Under the pieces are notes generated by a model. The model was not told where the DNA came from. It ran no database searches and was given only the letters and a program-made list of their open reading frames with translations. DNA of 64,000 nucleotides from an uncultured Lachnospiraceae bacterium. Its GTDB lineage: Bacteria > Bacillota > Clostridia > Lachnospirales > Lachnospiraceae. This document shows positions 8,722 to 17,332 of the stretch, piece by piece. Position 1 is the first letter of the stretch, and each line of letters starts with the position of its first letter. Both the position numbers and the translations under genes were made by a program. The stretch spans positions 1-64,000 of the forward strand of contig CAJUHJ010000015.1 of the NCBI GenBank assembly GCA_910586355.1, read 5' to 3'.

Positions 8722-10173
8722 TTAATATCCAAGCAGGTAATTATAAAGGCCCTGATATTTCTCTTTCGAAGATTTCCAGGAATAATCTTTTGACATCCCT
8801 CTGTCTACCATCTGGTTCCACTGGCGTTTCCTGTCAAAATAAATATGTTTGGAATAATTAATAATGCCAAGCATTTCATCTGCATTGTAATGTGTAAATG
8901 AAAAACCTTCTCCGGTATTGTCATATTCATTAAACGGCTGTACCGTATCTCTTAAACCTCCCGTTTCCCTGACAATCGGAACGGTACCATAGCGGAATGA
9001 AATCAGCTGTGTCAAACCGCAAGGCTCAAAACGGGACGGCATCAAGAATGAATCTGCTGCTGCATACAATTTGTGCGCCAAATCATCCGAATAACAAATA
9101 TTTGCAGAAATACGGTCCGGATACTTCCACGCATAATGACGGAACATATTTTCGTACCGGACATCCCCTGTTCCGATAACAACAAGCTGTGTAAACTCGT
9201 CTGCAATATAATCCATCATATAATTAATCAAATCCAGTCCCTTCTGGTCTGTCAGACGGGAAATCAGGCCGATCATATATTTCTTTTTATCGACTGCAAG
9301 GCCAAGATCCTGCTGAATCCTTGTCTTGTTCTGTATTTTTTTCTGCCGCCAGCTGTTTTTATCGTAATTACTGTAAATTTTCGGATCGGTAGCCGGATTG
9401 TAAACATCATAATCAATACCGTTTACAATACCCTGCATATCGAAATGCCTTGCGGAAAGAAGTCCGTCCAATCCTTCTCCATATTCGCCGGTCTGTATTT
9501 CATTTGCATAAGAATCACTGACTGTCGTAATATAGTCGGCGTATACAAGACCGCCTTTTAACATATTCGCATCTTTTTTATATTCCAATTTATCCGGGGC
9601 AAACAATCCATTCGCAAAGCCTGTCAAACCGCGCATAGTCTGAATATCCCATACGCCCTGGAATTTCAAATTGTGAATCGTCATAATCGACTTAATTCCC
9701 CAGAAAAATCCGTCTGCACTAAACTCATTTTTCAGATAAACCGGAATAAACCCAGTCTCCCAATCATGGCAGTGAATCAAATCCGGTCTGAAATTAATCA
9801 GCGGCAGCATCGAAAGCACCGCCTTGTCAAAGAAACAGAACTTTTCAATATCATAACGGATATTTCCATATGGCTGAAAACAATTAAAATACTCTTCATT
9901 ATCAATGAAATAGTATGTAATGCCGTCTAACTCATATTTCAAAACACCAACGTATTTGTTCTGAATATAGCTGCCCGTACTCATATAAAAATGAGTCACA
10001 TATTCAAACTGGCTTCTGAAATGCTCTGGTATACAACTGTAATTTGGAAGTACCACTCTCACATCCCACTCGTCGTTTGAAAATTCCTTTGGTAATGCGC
10101 CGCATACATCTGCAAGACCACCCGTTTTAATAAATGGAACACATTCTGATGCAGCAAAAAGTATTTTTTTCAT
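8722..10173 (-). CDS. glgA: Glycogen synthase (ADP-glucose), GT5
   Basis: A 483-aa cytosolic GT5 glycosyltransferase extending alpha-1,4-glucan from ADP-glucose. The N-terminal KTGGLADVCGALP (residues 17-29) is the ADP-glucose-binding motif, and the C-terminal SRFEPCGLTQLISFRYGTVPIVRETGGL is the family signature around the catalytic Glu. The length is normal. AGGAGGG precedes the ATG. None of the partner genes (glgB, glgC, glgD, glgP) is nearby; it follows metY by 28 bp, an unusual setting for this gene. Confidence 0.95.
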   Translation of the reverse strand: MKKILFAASECVPFIKTGGLADVCGALPKEFSNDEWDVRVVLPNYSCIPEHFRSQFEYVTHFYMSTGSYIQNKYVGVLKYELDGITYYFIDNEEYFNCFQPYGNIRYDIEKFCFFDKAVLSMLPLINFRPDLIHCHDWETGFIPVYLKNEFSADGFFWGIKSIMTIHNLKFQGVWDIQTMRGLTGFANGLFAPDKLEYKKDANMLKGGLVYADYITTVSDSYANEIQTGEYGEGLDGLLSARHFDMQGIVNGIDYDVYNPATDPKIYSNYDKNSWRQKKIQNKTRIQQDLGLAVDKKKYMIGLISRLTDQKGLDLINYMMDYIADEFTQLVVIGTGDVRYENMFRHYAWKYPDRISANICYSDDLAHKLYAAADSFLMPSRFEPCGLTQLISFRYGTVPIVRETGGLRDTVQPFNEYDNTGEGFSFTHYNADEMLGIINYSKHIYFDRKRQWNQMVDRGMSKDYSWKSSKEKYQGLYNYLLGY

Positions 10174-10201
10174 AGGAAATCCCTCCTTTATTATATGGCT
10201 G

Positions 10202-11485
10202 TTATACAGCCGACAGTGCCTGTTTCAAGTCTGCTATAATATCTGCGGCATTTTCAATGCCTACGGAAAACCGAATCAAATCTGGAGCTACACCGGCTTC
10301 TAACAACTGTTCATCTGTCATCTGGCGGTGGGTATGGCTTGCCGGATGAAGCACGCAGGTCCTTGCGTCCGCAACATGCGTCACAATCGCCGCCAGCTCT
10401 AACTTGTCCATAAATTTTACGGAAACATCTCTTCCTCCTTTTAACCCAAACGAAATCACGCCGCATGTACCGTTCGGCATATATTTTTCCGCCAGTTTAT
10501 GATATTTATTATTGCTTAAGCCAGCATAATTCACCCATGCAACCTTTTCATTGCTTTCTAAAAATTCTGCAACTTTCATTGCATTTTCACAATGCCTTGG
10601 CACACGCAGATGAAGCGTCTCAAGTCCTACATTTAAAAGAAACGAATTCTGCGGAGACTGAATGGAACCCAAATCACGCATAAGCTGTGCAGTCGCTTTT
10701 TGTATATAAGCCATTTTGCCAAACTTCTGTGCGTATATAATTCCATGATAAGACTCATCCGGCTCTGTTAATCCCGGAAATTTCTCCTTATGCGCCATCC
10801 AGTCAAAATTGCCGGAATCGATAATCGCGCCGCCTACGCTCATTGCGTGGCCGTCCATATATTTTGTTGTGGAATGTGTCACAATATCCGCACCCCATTC
10901 AAACGGCCTGCAGTTAATCGGCGTTGCAAACGTATTGTCAATAATTAGTGGAACCCCGTGTCTGTGCGCGATATTTGCAAACCGCTCAATATCAAGCACT
11001 ACCAATGACGGGTTTGAAATGGTCTCTGCAAACAACGCTTTTGTATTTGGCTGAAACGCCGCCTCAATTTCTTCGTCAGAAGCATCCGGATTCACAAACG
11101 TACAGGAAATTCCCTGCTTTTTCATCGTCGTGCCAAATAAATTAAACGTACCGCCATACAGTGAGTTCGAACATACAAAGTGATCTCCGGCTTCGCAGAT
11201 ATTAAAAACAGCATAAAAATTCGCCGCCTGGCCTGACGAAGTCAGCATCCCGGCAATACCGCCTTCTAACGCAGTAATTTTAGCGGCCACCGCGTCGTTC
11301 GTCGGATTCTGCAGCCTTGTATAAAAATATCCGGCGTCCTCTAAATCAAACAAACGACCCATCTGATCGCTGTTCTCGTATTTAAAAGTCGTGCTCTGAT
11401 AAATCGGCAGCACTCTTGGCTCTCCTTTTTTCGGCTCCCATCCCGCCTGAATACAAACTGTTTCCGGCTTATAATTTTTATTCAT
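10202..11485 (-). CDS. metY: O-acetylhomoserine sulfhydrylase (aminocarboxypropyltransferase)
   Basis: A 427-aa PLP enzyme that makes homocysteine from O-acetylhomoserine and sulfide (some members use cysteine synthesis). It belongs to the Cys/Met metabolism family: YTRLQNPTNDAVAAKITALEGG, the PLP phosphate-binding SSGQAAN, and the Schiff-base lysine in HSTTKYMDGH (about residue 209). The long C-terminal insertion before NLGLETLHLR-type sequence and 427-aa length fit MetY rather than the shorter MetB/MetC. It is the sulfide-fixing step expected downstream of the sulfite reductase at 48879-49829. Confidence 0.93.
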   Translation of the reverse strand: MNKNYKPETVCIQAGWEPKKGEPRVLPIYQSTTFKYENSDQMGRLFDLEDAGYFYTRLQNPTNDAVAAKITALEGGIAGMLTSSGQAANFYAVFNICEAGDHFVCSNSLYGGTFNLFGTTMKKQGISCTFVNPDASDEEIEAAFQPNTKALFAETISNPSLVVLDIERFANIAHRHGVPLIIDNTFATPINCRPFEWGADIVTHSTTKYMDGHAMSVGGAIIDSGNFDWMAHKEKFPGLTEPDESYHGIIYAQKFGKMAYIQKATAQLMRDLGSIQSPQNSFLLNVGLETLHLRVPRHCENAMKVAEFLESNEKVAWVNYAGLSNNKYHKLAEKYMPNGTCGVISFGLKGGRDVSVKFMDKLELAAIVTHVADARTCVLHPASHTHRQMTDEQLLEAGVAPDLIRFSVGIENAADIIADLKQALSAV

Positions 11486-11508
11486 ACTATATTCTCCTCA
11501 TCCGGTAA

Positions 11509-12237
11509 TTATTCATCCCAGTTATGAAAAACTTCCTGGACGTCATCATCTTCATCTAATAAATCTAAAATTTTCTGAATATTATTCAAATCTGCTTCTT
11601 CTGACAATGTCACATAAGTCTGCGGCAGCATTGTTACCTGTGCATCCGCCATCAAAATCTGCTCCTGCTCTAACGCCTCGCGTACTCCGGAAAAATTCTC
11701 CGGAGCCGTCAAAATCTCAAAACTATCCTCTTCTTCTGCAAAATCATCGGCTCCTGCGTCTAATGAAAGCATCATCAAATCATCCGCATCCATCTCACAT
11801 TCATCTTTTGCAACAATAATCTGTCCCTTTTCATCAAACATATAAGACACGCAGCCCTGCGTTCCAATACTTCCATTTCCCTTTGTAAAAGCATTGCGGA
11901 CATTCGCTGCCGTACGATTTTTATTGTCAGTCAAAGCCTTTACAATAATCGCCGTTCCCGACGGCCCGTATCCTTCGTATGTAACCTGCTCGTAATTGAC
12001 ATTATTCGTATCTCCGGCTGCTTTTTTAATCCCGCGTTCAATCGTATCATTGGGCATATTATTTGATTTCGCTTTCGCAATCACATCCCTCAGCTTACTG
12101 TTATTGGCTGGGTCCGGACCGCCTTCTTTTACTGCAATCGCAATTTCCCTGCCGATAATCGTAAATATTTTACCTTTTGCCGCATCATTTTTCTCTTTCT
12201 TATGTTTGATATTGGCAAACTTGGAATGTCCTGACAT
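11509..12237 (-). CDS. yebC: YebC/PmpR-family protein
   Basis: A 242-aa member of the YebC/PmpR family: MSGHSKFANIKHKKEKNDAAKGK at the N-terminus and the acidic middle (DADDLMMLSLDAGADDFAEEEDSFE) are near-invariant. Family members are described as transcriptional regulators and, more recently, as ribosome-associated factors that help translate proline stretches; which activity this one has is not evident from sequence. First gene of yebC-metY-glgA with 23 and 28 bp gaps. The window does encode a very Pro-rich protein at 28250-30127 that could be a client. Confidence 0.93.
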   Translation of the reverse strand: MSGHSKFANIKHKKEKNDAAKGKIFTIIGREIAIAVKEGGPDPANNSKLRDVIAKAKSNNMPNDTIERGIKKAAGDTNNVNYEQVTYEGYGPSGTAIIVKALTDNKNRTAANVRNAFTKGNGSIGTQGCVSYMFDEKGQIIVAKDECEMDADDLMMLSLDAGADDFAEEEDSFEILTAPENFSGVREALEQEQILMADAQVTMLPQTYVTLSEEADLNNIQKILDLLDEDDDVQEVFHNWDE

Positions 12238-12272
12238 AATTTATCCTCTTTTCCTATTTATTTCTTTTTTCT

Positions 12273-12301
12273 ATTCTAACATTCTTTTAAACTTATGACA
12301 A
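12273..12301 (-). promoter_or_regulatory. Promoter of yebC-metY-glgA
   Basis: TTGTCA and TAGAAT on the minus strand with a 17-nt spacer, each one mismatch from consensus, about 36 nt before the yebC start. Confidence 0.7.
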
Positions 12302-12330
12302 GCAGATTTCCTTACTGTCAGGGAAATTAA

Positions 12331-12387
12331 AAAACGACCGGCACAGACATAAAAGAAAACTACCCTCTCTTAAATCTGCGCCAGCCG
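12331..12387 (-). terminator. Terminator of the rex operon
   Basis: Thirteen paired positions (with G-U pairs) between CGGCTGGCGCAGA and TCTGTGCCGGTCG on the minus strand, a long loop, then six T. Located 29 nt beyond the CBS-protein stop. Confidence 0.65.
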
Positions 12388-12415
12388 CACCTCTTAAAAA
12401 TTCAATAAATATGTT

Positions 12416-13312
12416 CTAAGCCTGCTTCGTAAGCCGCGCCGCCCTAACTTTCTGTATCATCTTATTTTTAATCAATAACACTTTAAAACAATATCCATAC
12501 GCACAAACTTCAATCCGTTCGTGCTCTTCCGGAATCTTATCAATCCTGGAAATCAAAAACCCATTTAACGTATCAAAATCATCTTCTTCTGAAACCTCAA
12601 AATCCAACGCCTTCGCCACATCTTCAAAATCTGCCATGCCATGTATGAGAAAACTTCCATCCGTCTGTATTTTCAGCATGTCCTCGTCTTTATCATGCTC
12701 GTCTAAAATATTTCCGACGATTTCTTCTAATATATCTTCCATTGCCACAATCCCTGCCGTTTGTCCATATTCATCCACAACGATTACCATATGGCTCTTT
12801 TCTTTCTGCATTTCTTTAAACAATGTATTGATATTTCTTGTTTCCGGAATAAAATCAATTTTGCGCACCAGATTTTCGATTTCGCAGATTGGCTTATCAT
12901 AATATTTTTGTTCTGTACAAATCTGCAGCGCTTCTTTAATATGTAATACCCCGGTAATATTGTCTATATTATCTATGTATACGGGGAACCGGGAATTCAC
13001 ATGCTTTTTGATAAAATCCATTGCTTCTGAAAATGTCATATTTCCATCTAATGCAATGATATGTTTCCTATGTGTCATAATATCTTTTGCTTCTTTATCG
13101 TCAAACTCAAAGATATTGTGAATCATTTCCGCCTCGTTTGCCTCTAACACACCCTGTTCATGCCCTTCCTTCACCATTGAAATAATTTCTTCCTCTGTTA
13201 CATCTTCTTTTTCCGCCGCTATCCACCGTTTCCAAATCATATATAAAAGAACTACTGCGGCTGCCGCGCATAATACAATCAGTCCTATCTTGGGACTCGC
13301 ACCATCATCCAT
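12416..13312 (-). CDS. CBS-pair / CorC_HlyC domain membrane protein
   Basis: A 298-aa protein with one N-terminal membrane segment (about residues 9-27), a tandem CBS pair (DIMTHRKHIIALD... through MVIVVDEYGQTAGIVAMEDILEEI, about 75-205) and a C-terminal CorC_HlyC domain (about 215-295). Usual clostridial 'hemolysin' homologues have an extra DUF21/CNNM membrane domain of about 130 aa; here it is replaced by a single TM anchor, so transport of Mg/Co by itself is unlikely and a nucleotide-sensing accessory role is a better guess. The start at 13312 has AAAGGAG 8 nt upstream, whereas the ATG at 13318 is only 2 nt from it. Last gene of the rex operon. Confidence 0.85.
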   Translation of the reverse strand: MDDGASPKIGLIVLCAAAAVVLLYMIWKRWIAAEKEDVTEEEIISMVKEGHEQGVLEANEAEMIHNIFEFDDKEAKDIMTHRKHIIALDGNMTFSEAMDFIKKHVNSRFPVYIDNIDNITGVLHIKEALQICTEQKYYDKPICEIENLVRKIDFIPETRNINTLFKEMQKEKSHMVIVVDEYGQTAGIVAMEDILEEIVGNILDEHDKDEDMLKIQTDGSFLIHGMADFEDVAKALDFEVSEEDDFDTLNGFLISRIDKIPEEHERIEVCAYGYCFKVLLIKNKMIQKVRAARLTKQA

Positions 13313-13335
13313 ATTCATTTCTCCTTTGATTTGAC

Positions 13336-13380
13336 ATGGTATATTTCAGATTTCAATTTGAAACATCTGAAATATACCAT
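13336..13380. repeat. Perfect 16-bp inverted repeat between mazF and the CBS gene
   Basis: ATGGTATATTTCAGAT at 13336-13351 and its exact complement at 13365-13380, with a 13-nt loop. No T run follows on the minus strand, so it is not a standard terminator; it sits 24 nt before the start of the CBS gene and could be an mRNA stem, processing site or protein-binding site. Confidence 0.8.
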
Positions 13381-13416
13381 TATCTCTACCATTCGTCAAG
13401 GTTTTCTCTATACACT

Positions 13417-13764
13417 TTATGTAAGCAATTCTAAACTTACTTCAAGCGCTTTGTCTACTTTAAACAGCATACTGTTATCCAAATGACACACTTTATCTTT
13501 TAATCTTTTTTTATCGATTGTCCGAAGCTGTTCTAAAAGTATAACGGAATCTTTTACCATATCATATTTTGCACTGTCTAACGCTACATGCGTCGGCAAT
13601 TTTGCTTTGTGCATCTGTGAAGTAATCGCTGCGCAAATCACCGTTGGTGAATGACGGTTTCCTACGTCATTTTGGATAATCAGTACCGGACGGATTCCGC
13701 CTTGTTCTGATCCAATGACAGGACGAAGATCCGCATAATAAATATCTCCTCTTTGAATCGCCAT
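13417..13764 (-). CDS. mazF: MazF/EndoA-family mRNA interferase
   Basis: A 115-aa toxin-family endoribonuclease that cleaves single-stranded mRNA at short sequences. RGDIYYADLRPVIGSEQGGIRPVLIIQND contains the family's basic loop, and VGNRHSPTVICAAITSQ the catalytic core; it resembles Bacillus NdoA closely in layout. In Bacillus the antitoxin gene lies between alr and ndoA. Here only 82 bp separate the alr stop from the mazF start, and no antitoxin frame fits, so the antitoxin is either lost or elsewhere. GGAG stands 10 nt before the ATG. Chromosomal, in an operon with rex, nnr and alr. Confidence 0.93.
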   Translation of the reverse strand: MAIQRGDIYYADLRPVIGSEQGGIRPVLIIQNDVGNRHSPTVICAAITSQMHKAKLPTHVALDSAKYDMVKDSVILLEQLRTIDKKRLKDKVCHLDNSMLFKVDKALEVSLELLT

Positions 13765-13846
13765 AATTTACTCACTCCATTTTTTATTTGATAGAAAGAG
13801 TATTTCCGGTTTTAGGCGTTCTATTCAGTTTTCAGATTTAAAATTT

Positions 13847-14980
13847 TTATTTCAAATCATAAATACGCGTCACCCGTTTTCCAATATCGCAGGCAAATTC
13901 ATAATTAAAGCGGCCGGAAATTGCGCTTAGTTCTTCCATACTTAAAAAAAACGCCCCATCCCGCCCCAAAAGCGTAACCGTATCAAGCACTTGCACATCT
14001 TTAATATCCGTCACATCCACCATAAACTGATCCATACAGATTCTGCCCAAAATAGGAGCTTTTTGGCCGCGAATCAAAACATAGCCTTTATTTGAAAGGC
14101 TGCGCGGATAACCGTCTGCATAGCCAACCGGAACCGTCGCTACTTTTCGCGGTTCCTTTAGACAGTAAGTGCCCCCATAACTAATACTCCTGCCCGCTTC
14201 CAGCGTCTTTATATGGATAATCCTGCTTTTTAATTCCATAATGGGTTTTAAAGCAATCGAATCTTTTTTTACCTCGTCGGAGGGCCAAAGCCCATACAGG
14301 ATAATTCCGGCGCGCACACAGTCCATGTTTGCCTGCGGAAGTTCTGCAATTCCCGCGCTGTTTGAACAATGCTTTATCGGAATTTTTATCTGCCTTTCTT
14401 CTAACATCCCTATCATACTATGGAACTGCCGAAGCTGTTTTAACGTAAACGTTTTGTCTGCTTCATCTGCCCTTGCAAAATGAGTAAAAATCCCCTCAAT
14501 ATCAATCCCTTTCAGCGTACTGATTTTTGCAATTTCATCTGCAGATTCTTCCGTCGCCTGATAGCCAATTCTGCTCATTCCCGTATCAATTTTAATATGA
14601 ATCCGGGCAGTAACGCCTGCCGCTTTCGCAGCCTTTGCAATCTGCCCTGCCATCTCATAAGAATAAACCGTTAAACGCACCTGGTTTCGAATCAATTCCT
14701 CATAATCATCTTCAAACGTATAACCAAGAATTAAAATCGGTTTATCAATTCCACTTTCCCTTAATTCATCCGCTTCCTTTGCCGTAGCTACGGCAAAGCC
14801 GAACAATTTGTCAAACCCTTCTAATGTTTTTGCAATTTCTAACGCTCCATGGCCGTATCCGTCCGCCTTTACTACCGCCATAATCTTCGTATCCGCGGAA
14901 AGCTTTTGTTCTATGGATTTAAAATTAAATACAACTGCATCTAAATCAATTTTCGCATAAATTCTTTGATATGTTTTCAT
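13847..14980 (-). CDS. alr: Alanine racemase
   Basis: A 377-aa PLP enzyme interconverting L- and D-alanine for peptidoglycan. The PLP lysine is K38 in AVVKADGYGHGA, and the second catalytic base, a Tyr, lies in SISYGGTYCL. The C-terminal beta domain (GYADGYPRSLSNKG, GRICMDQFMVDVT) is complete, and the length is normal. It sits 42 bp after nnr and 82 bp before mazF, the classical alr-mazF neighbourhood of Firmicutes. Confidence 0.96.
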   Translation of the reverse strand: MKTYQRIYAKIDLDAVVFNFKSIEQKLSADTKIMAVVKADGYGHGALEIAKTLEGFDKLFGFAVATAKEADELRESGIDKPILILGYTFEDDYEELIRNQVRLTVYSYEMAGQIAKAAKAAGVTARIHIKIDTGMSRIGYQATEESADEIAKISTLKGIDIEGIFTHFARADEADKTFTLKQLRQFHSMIGMLEERQIKIPIKHCSNSAGIAELPQANMDCVRAGIILYGLWPSDEVKKDSIALKPIMELKSRIIHIKTLEAGRSISYGGTYCLKEPRKVATVPVGYADGYPRSLSNKGYVLIRGQKAPILGRICMDQFMVDVTDIKDVQVLDTVTLLGRDGAFFLSMEELSAISGRFNYEFACDIGKRVTRIYDLK

Positions 14981-15022
14981 TTTCCCTTACTTTTTCTTAT
15001 CCAAAATAAACTGCTGCCCATA

Positions 15023-16522
15023 CTATTTGCTACCACAACGAAAAGAGAGCGGAAGTTTTTCCAAAATATCAGAAGCTGTCATACCATAAGCCCCTTTTTC
15101 TTCCGCCGCCAAATCTCCCGCCGCGCCATGTAAAAATACGGCCATTGCCGCCGCGCTGCATGAAAGATTCTGCGCTAAAAACCCTGCAAGAAAACCAGCC
15201 AGCACATCACCGCTTCCTCCAGTCGCCATTCCATGATTGCCGGTCAGATTCACATAAAATCCTCCCTCTGGAATTCCAATCACCGTCCTTGCATCTTTTA
15301 ATATGCAAACAGCCTGATACTGCTTCGCAAAAGACTGTGCCGTCTGCACCAAATCATCTAAAATCTCCTGGACGCTTTTATGCACAAGACGGCTCATCTC
15401 TTTTACATGCGGCGTCACAATACATTCCCCCGGAAAGTCTTTCAAAAGCTGCATATTATCCGAAAGTATCGTTAAAGCATCCGCATCCAATACAATTTTT
15501 TTAGCAGTAGAAACAAGAAGCTGTTTCACAAGGCTTCGCGCCGTATCATCTGTCGAAAGGCCGGAACCAATTAAGAAAGCGTCCGCCCATGGCTCATATT
15601 CTTTCAAGGCTAAAATTGCTTCGCTTTCATTTTGGTAAACCGTAATCAGCGCCTCCGGCAGCTTCACAGAAAGAATCTCACGATTTTCCTCCGCTGTCAA
15701 AATCCGTACCAGCCCGCACCCGCTGTAATACGCCGCCTTTGCCGCAAAATACGCCGCCCCTGCCATCTGCCCAGAGCCAGCGATAATCAACACTTTTCCA
15801 TAAGTTCCTTTATGTGAACGCGCAGCCCTCTTTGGAAGAAGAGACGGTATACTGTCCGGTTTCAAATACCTGCCCTCTGGCTCATCCCCCAAAAAACTGT
15901 GCAGATCAATACCAATATCAAAAACCGCTAATTCCCCGGTATACTCCGCCCCCGGAAACAAAATCTGACCCACTTTTGCAAATCCAAACGTCACCGTCAA
16001 ATCTGCACGAAACGCTGTCCCCAATACCGCGCCGCTGTCCGCTGAAATACCAGAAGAAATATCCACAGCAATTTTATAAGAATTCGTGTGATTTAACCTA
16101 TTTACCAATCCGCCAAGTTCTCCCTCCACAGCCCTCGATAAACCAATGCCAAACAAAGCGTCTATCACAACTGCATAAGAATCCAAAATAACATCAAAAA
16201 CTATGGAAATCCCATACGCTTTTACAATTTGATACTGGCGCGCAGTCTCTTTTGTCATACGCTCTTCTTCCATCGGAAACAAGATTTCTACATCATATCC
16301 ACGCAAATACAAAAGTCTTGCAGCTGCAAATCCATCCCCGCCGTTATTTCCTGCGCCGCAGACAACTAAAATTTTCCCATCCGCCGCCAAAAAACGATTC
16401 GTCACTACATCAGCCACCGCCAATGCCGCCCGCTCCATTAAGACAGAAGAACCAATCCCAAAATATTCAATGGTATTTTTATCATACTGCTTCATTTCCC
16501 GGCTGTTTACCAAAAAATACAT
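15023..16522 (-). CDS. nnr: Bifunctional NAD(P)H-hydrate epimerase / ADP-dependent dehydratase
   Basis: A 499-aa fusion that repairs hydrated NADH and NADPH. The N-terminal YjeF epimerase domain (about 1-215) has VCGAGNNGGDGFAAARLL and VDISSGISADSGAV; the C-terminal kinase-like dehydratase (about 225-495) has SHKGTYGKVLIIAGS, DADALTIL and the ATP/ADP-binding GNHGMATGGSGDVLAG. The start is uncertain by two codons: ATG at 16528 overlaps the rex stop as TGATG, but AGGG is better spaced (8 nt) for the ATG at 16522. Coupling to Rex, which senses NADH, is functionally sensible. Confidence 0.94.
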   Translation of the reverse strand: MYFLVNSREMKQYDKNTIEYFGIGSSVLMERAALAVADVVTNRFLAADGKILVVCGAGNNGGDGFAAARLLYLRGYDVEILFPMEEERMTKETARQYQIVKAYGISIVFDVILDSYAVVIDALFGIGLSRAVEGELGGLVNRLNHTNSYKIAVDISSGISADSGAVLGTAFRADLTVTFGFAKVGQILFPGAEYTGELAVFDIGIDLHSFLGDEPEGRYLKPDSIPSLLPKRAARSHKGTYGKVLIIAGSGQMAGAAYFAAKAAYYSGCGLVRILTAEENREILSVKLPEALITVYQNESEAILALKEYEPWADAFLIGSGLSTDDTARSLVKQLLVSTAKKIVLDADALTILSDNMQLLKDFPGECIVTPHVKEMSRLVHKSVQEILDDLVQTAQSFAKQYQAVCILKDARTVIGIPEGGFYVNLTGNHGMATGGSGDVLAGFLAGFLAQNLSCSAAAMAVFLHGAAGDLAAEEKGAYGMTASDILEKLPLSFRCGSK

Positions 16523-16527
16523 CCGCA

Positions 16528-17175
16528 TCACCCTGTCTTTTTTTCTTTTTTATTTTTCACTATATTATAAGACAACTGCATCAAACTGTCAGAAAGATGC
16601 ACATTCTCAACCATTACATTTTTATCCGACAACTCCAAATCCACATTTGCAAAATTCCAAATTGCCGGAACTCCCAAATCAACCAGATGATTCGCCATCG
16701 TATCCGCCTTTGCACGCGGTATCGTAAGCGCCGCAATATCCACTCTTTTCCTGCGCACAAAATCATCCAATTCCTCCGACATAAAAACCGGAATCCCCCG
16801 AACCGTAGAATCCTTTAAATCCGGATTAATGTCAAACAAAGCAATAATTAAAAAACCAAATTTTTCAAATTCAATATAATTTGCCAGCGCCTGCCCAAGA
16901 TTCCCCGCTCCCACAATAATAATATTATGCTCTTCATTCAGTCCCAGTATTTTTCCAATTTCTTCATAAAGGTTATTGACATTATACCCATATCCCTGCT
17001 GTCCAAAACCGCCAAAATTATTCAAATCCTGACGAATCTGGGAAGCCGTCACATTCATGCGGGCGCTTAAATCATTCGAAGAAATTCGTTCAATCCCCGA
17101 ATCAATTAATTCCCCCAAATACCTATAATACCTTGGCATCCTCCGAATTACTGCCTGCGAAATTTCCTTCTCCAA
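16528..17175 (-). CDS. rex: Redox-sensing transcriptional repressor Rex
   Basis: A 215-aa homodimeric repressor that senses the NADH/NAD+ ratio and controls fermentation genes. An N-terminal winged helix (AVIRRMPRYYRYLGEL, LSARMNVTASQIRQDLNNFG) precedes a Rossmann domain with GAGNLGQAL and a C-terminal swapped helix. The start is a TTG at 17175 (reading MEKEIS) with GGAGGG 9 nt upstream; a longer frame from 17211 contains that ribosome site inside it. First gene of rex-nnr-alr-mazF-CBS. Confidence 0.95.
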   Translation of the reverse strand: MEKEISQAVIRRMPRYYRYLGELIDSGIERISSNDLSARMNVTASQIRQDLNNFGGFGQQGYGYNVNNLYEEIGKILGLNEEHNIIIVGAGNLGQALANYIEFEKFGFLIIALFDINPDLKDSTVRGIPVFMSEELDDFVRRKRVDIAALTIPRAKADTMANHLVDLGVPAIWNFANVDLELSDKNVMVENVHLSDSLMQLSYNIVKNKKEKKTG

Positions 17176-17217
17176 TTCGTTACACCCTCCAAAAAATCCT
17201 ATCTCTACCAATTTTTA

Positions 17218-17248
17218 TCATTATACCTAACTTCTTACAAAAAATCTA
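17218..17248 (-). promoter_or_regulatory. Probable rex promoter
   Basis: A consensus minus-strand TATAAT (17220-17225) stands 45 nt before the TTG start. The -35 region (TAGATT at 17 nt) is poor, so only the -10 is well supported. I found no clear Rex box (TTGTGAnnnnnnTCACAA). Confidence 0.4.
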
Positions 17249-17283
17249 CTCCCAAACAACTGCTTCATACCCAAATACGATTC

Positions 17284-17320
17284 AAAAAAGAAAGGAAGCC
17301 CCTTACAGGCTCCCCTCCCT
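17284..17320 (-). terminator. Terminator after the Cys/Gly-rich mini-protein
   Basis: Minus-strand GGGAGCC / GGCTTCC with a 7-nt loop and a T-rich tract ending in six T, 13 nt beyond the stop codon. Confidence 0.65.
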
Positions 17321-17332
17321 TTTCACTACTTC

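Noticed and set aside
13765..13846. A mazE/ndoAI antitoxin between alr and mazF
   Set aside because: I looked in all frames; the 82-bp gap is too short for an 80-aa antitoxin and has no suitable frame.
16252..16818. 188-codon plus-strand open frame across rex and nnr
   Set aside because: Overlaps two genes with strong motifs; His/Pro/Gln-rich antisense composition.
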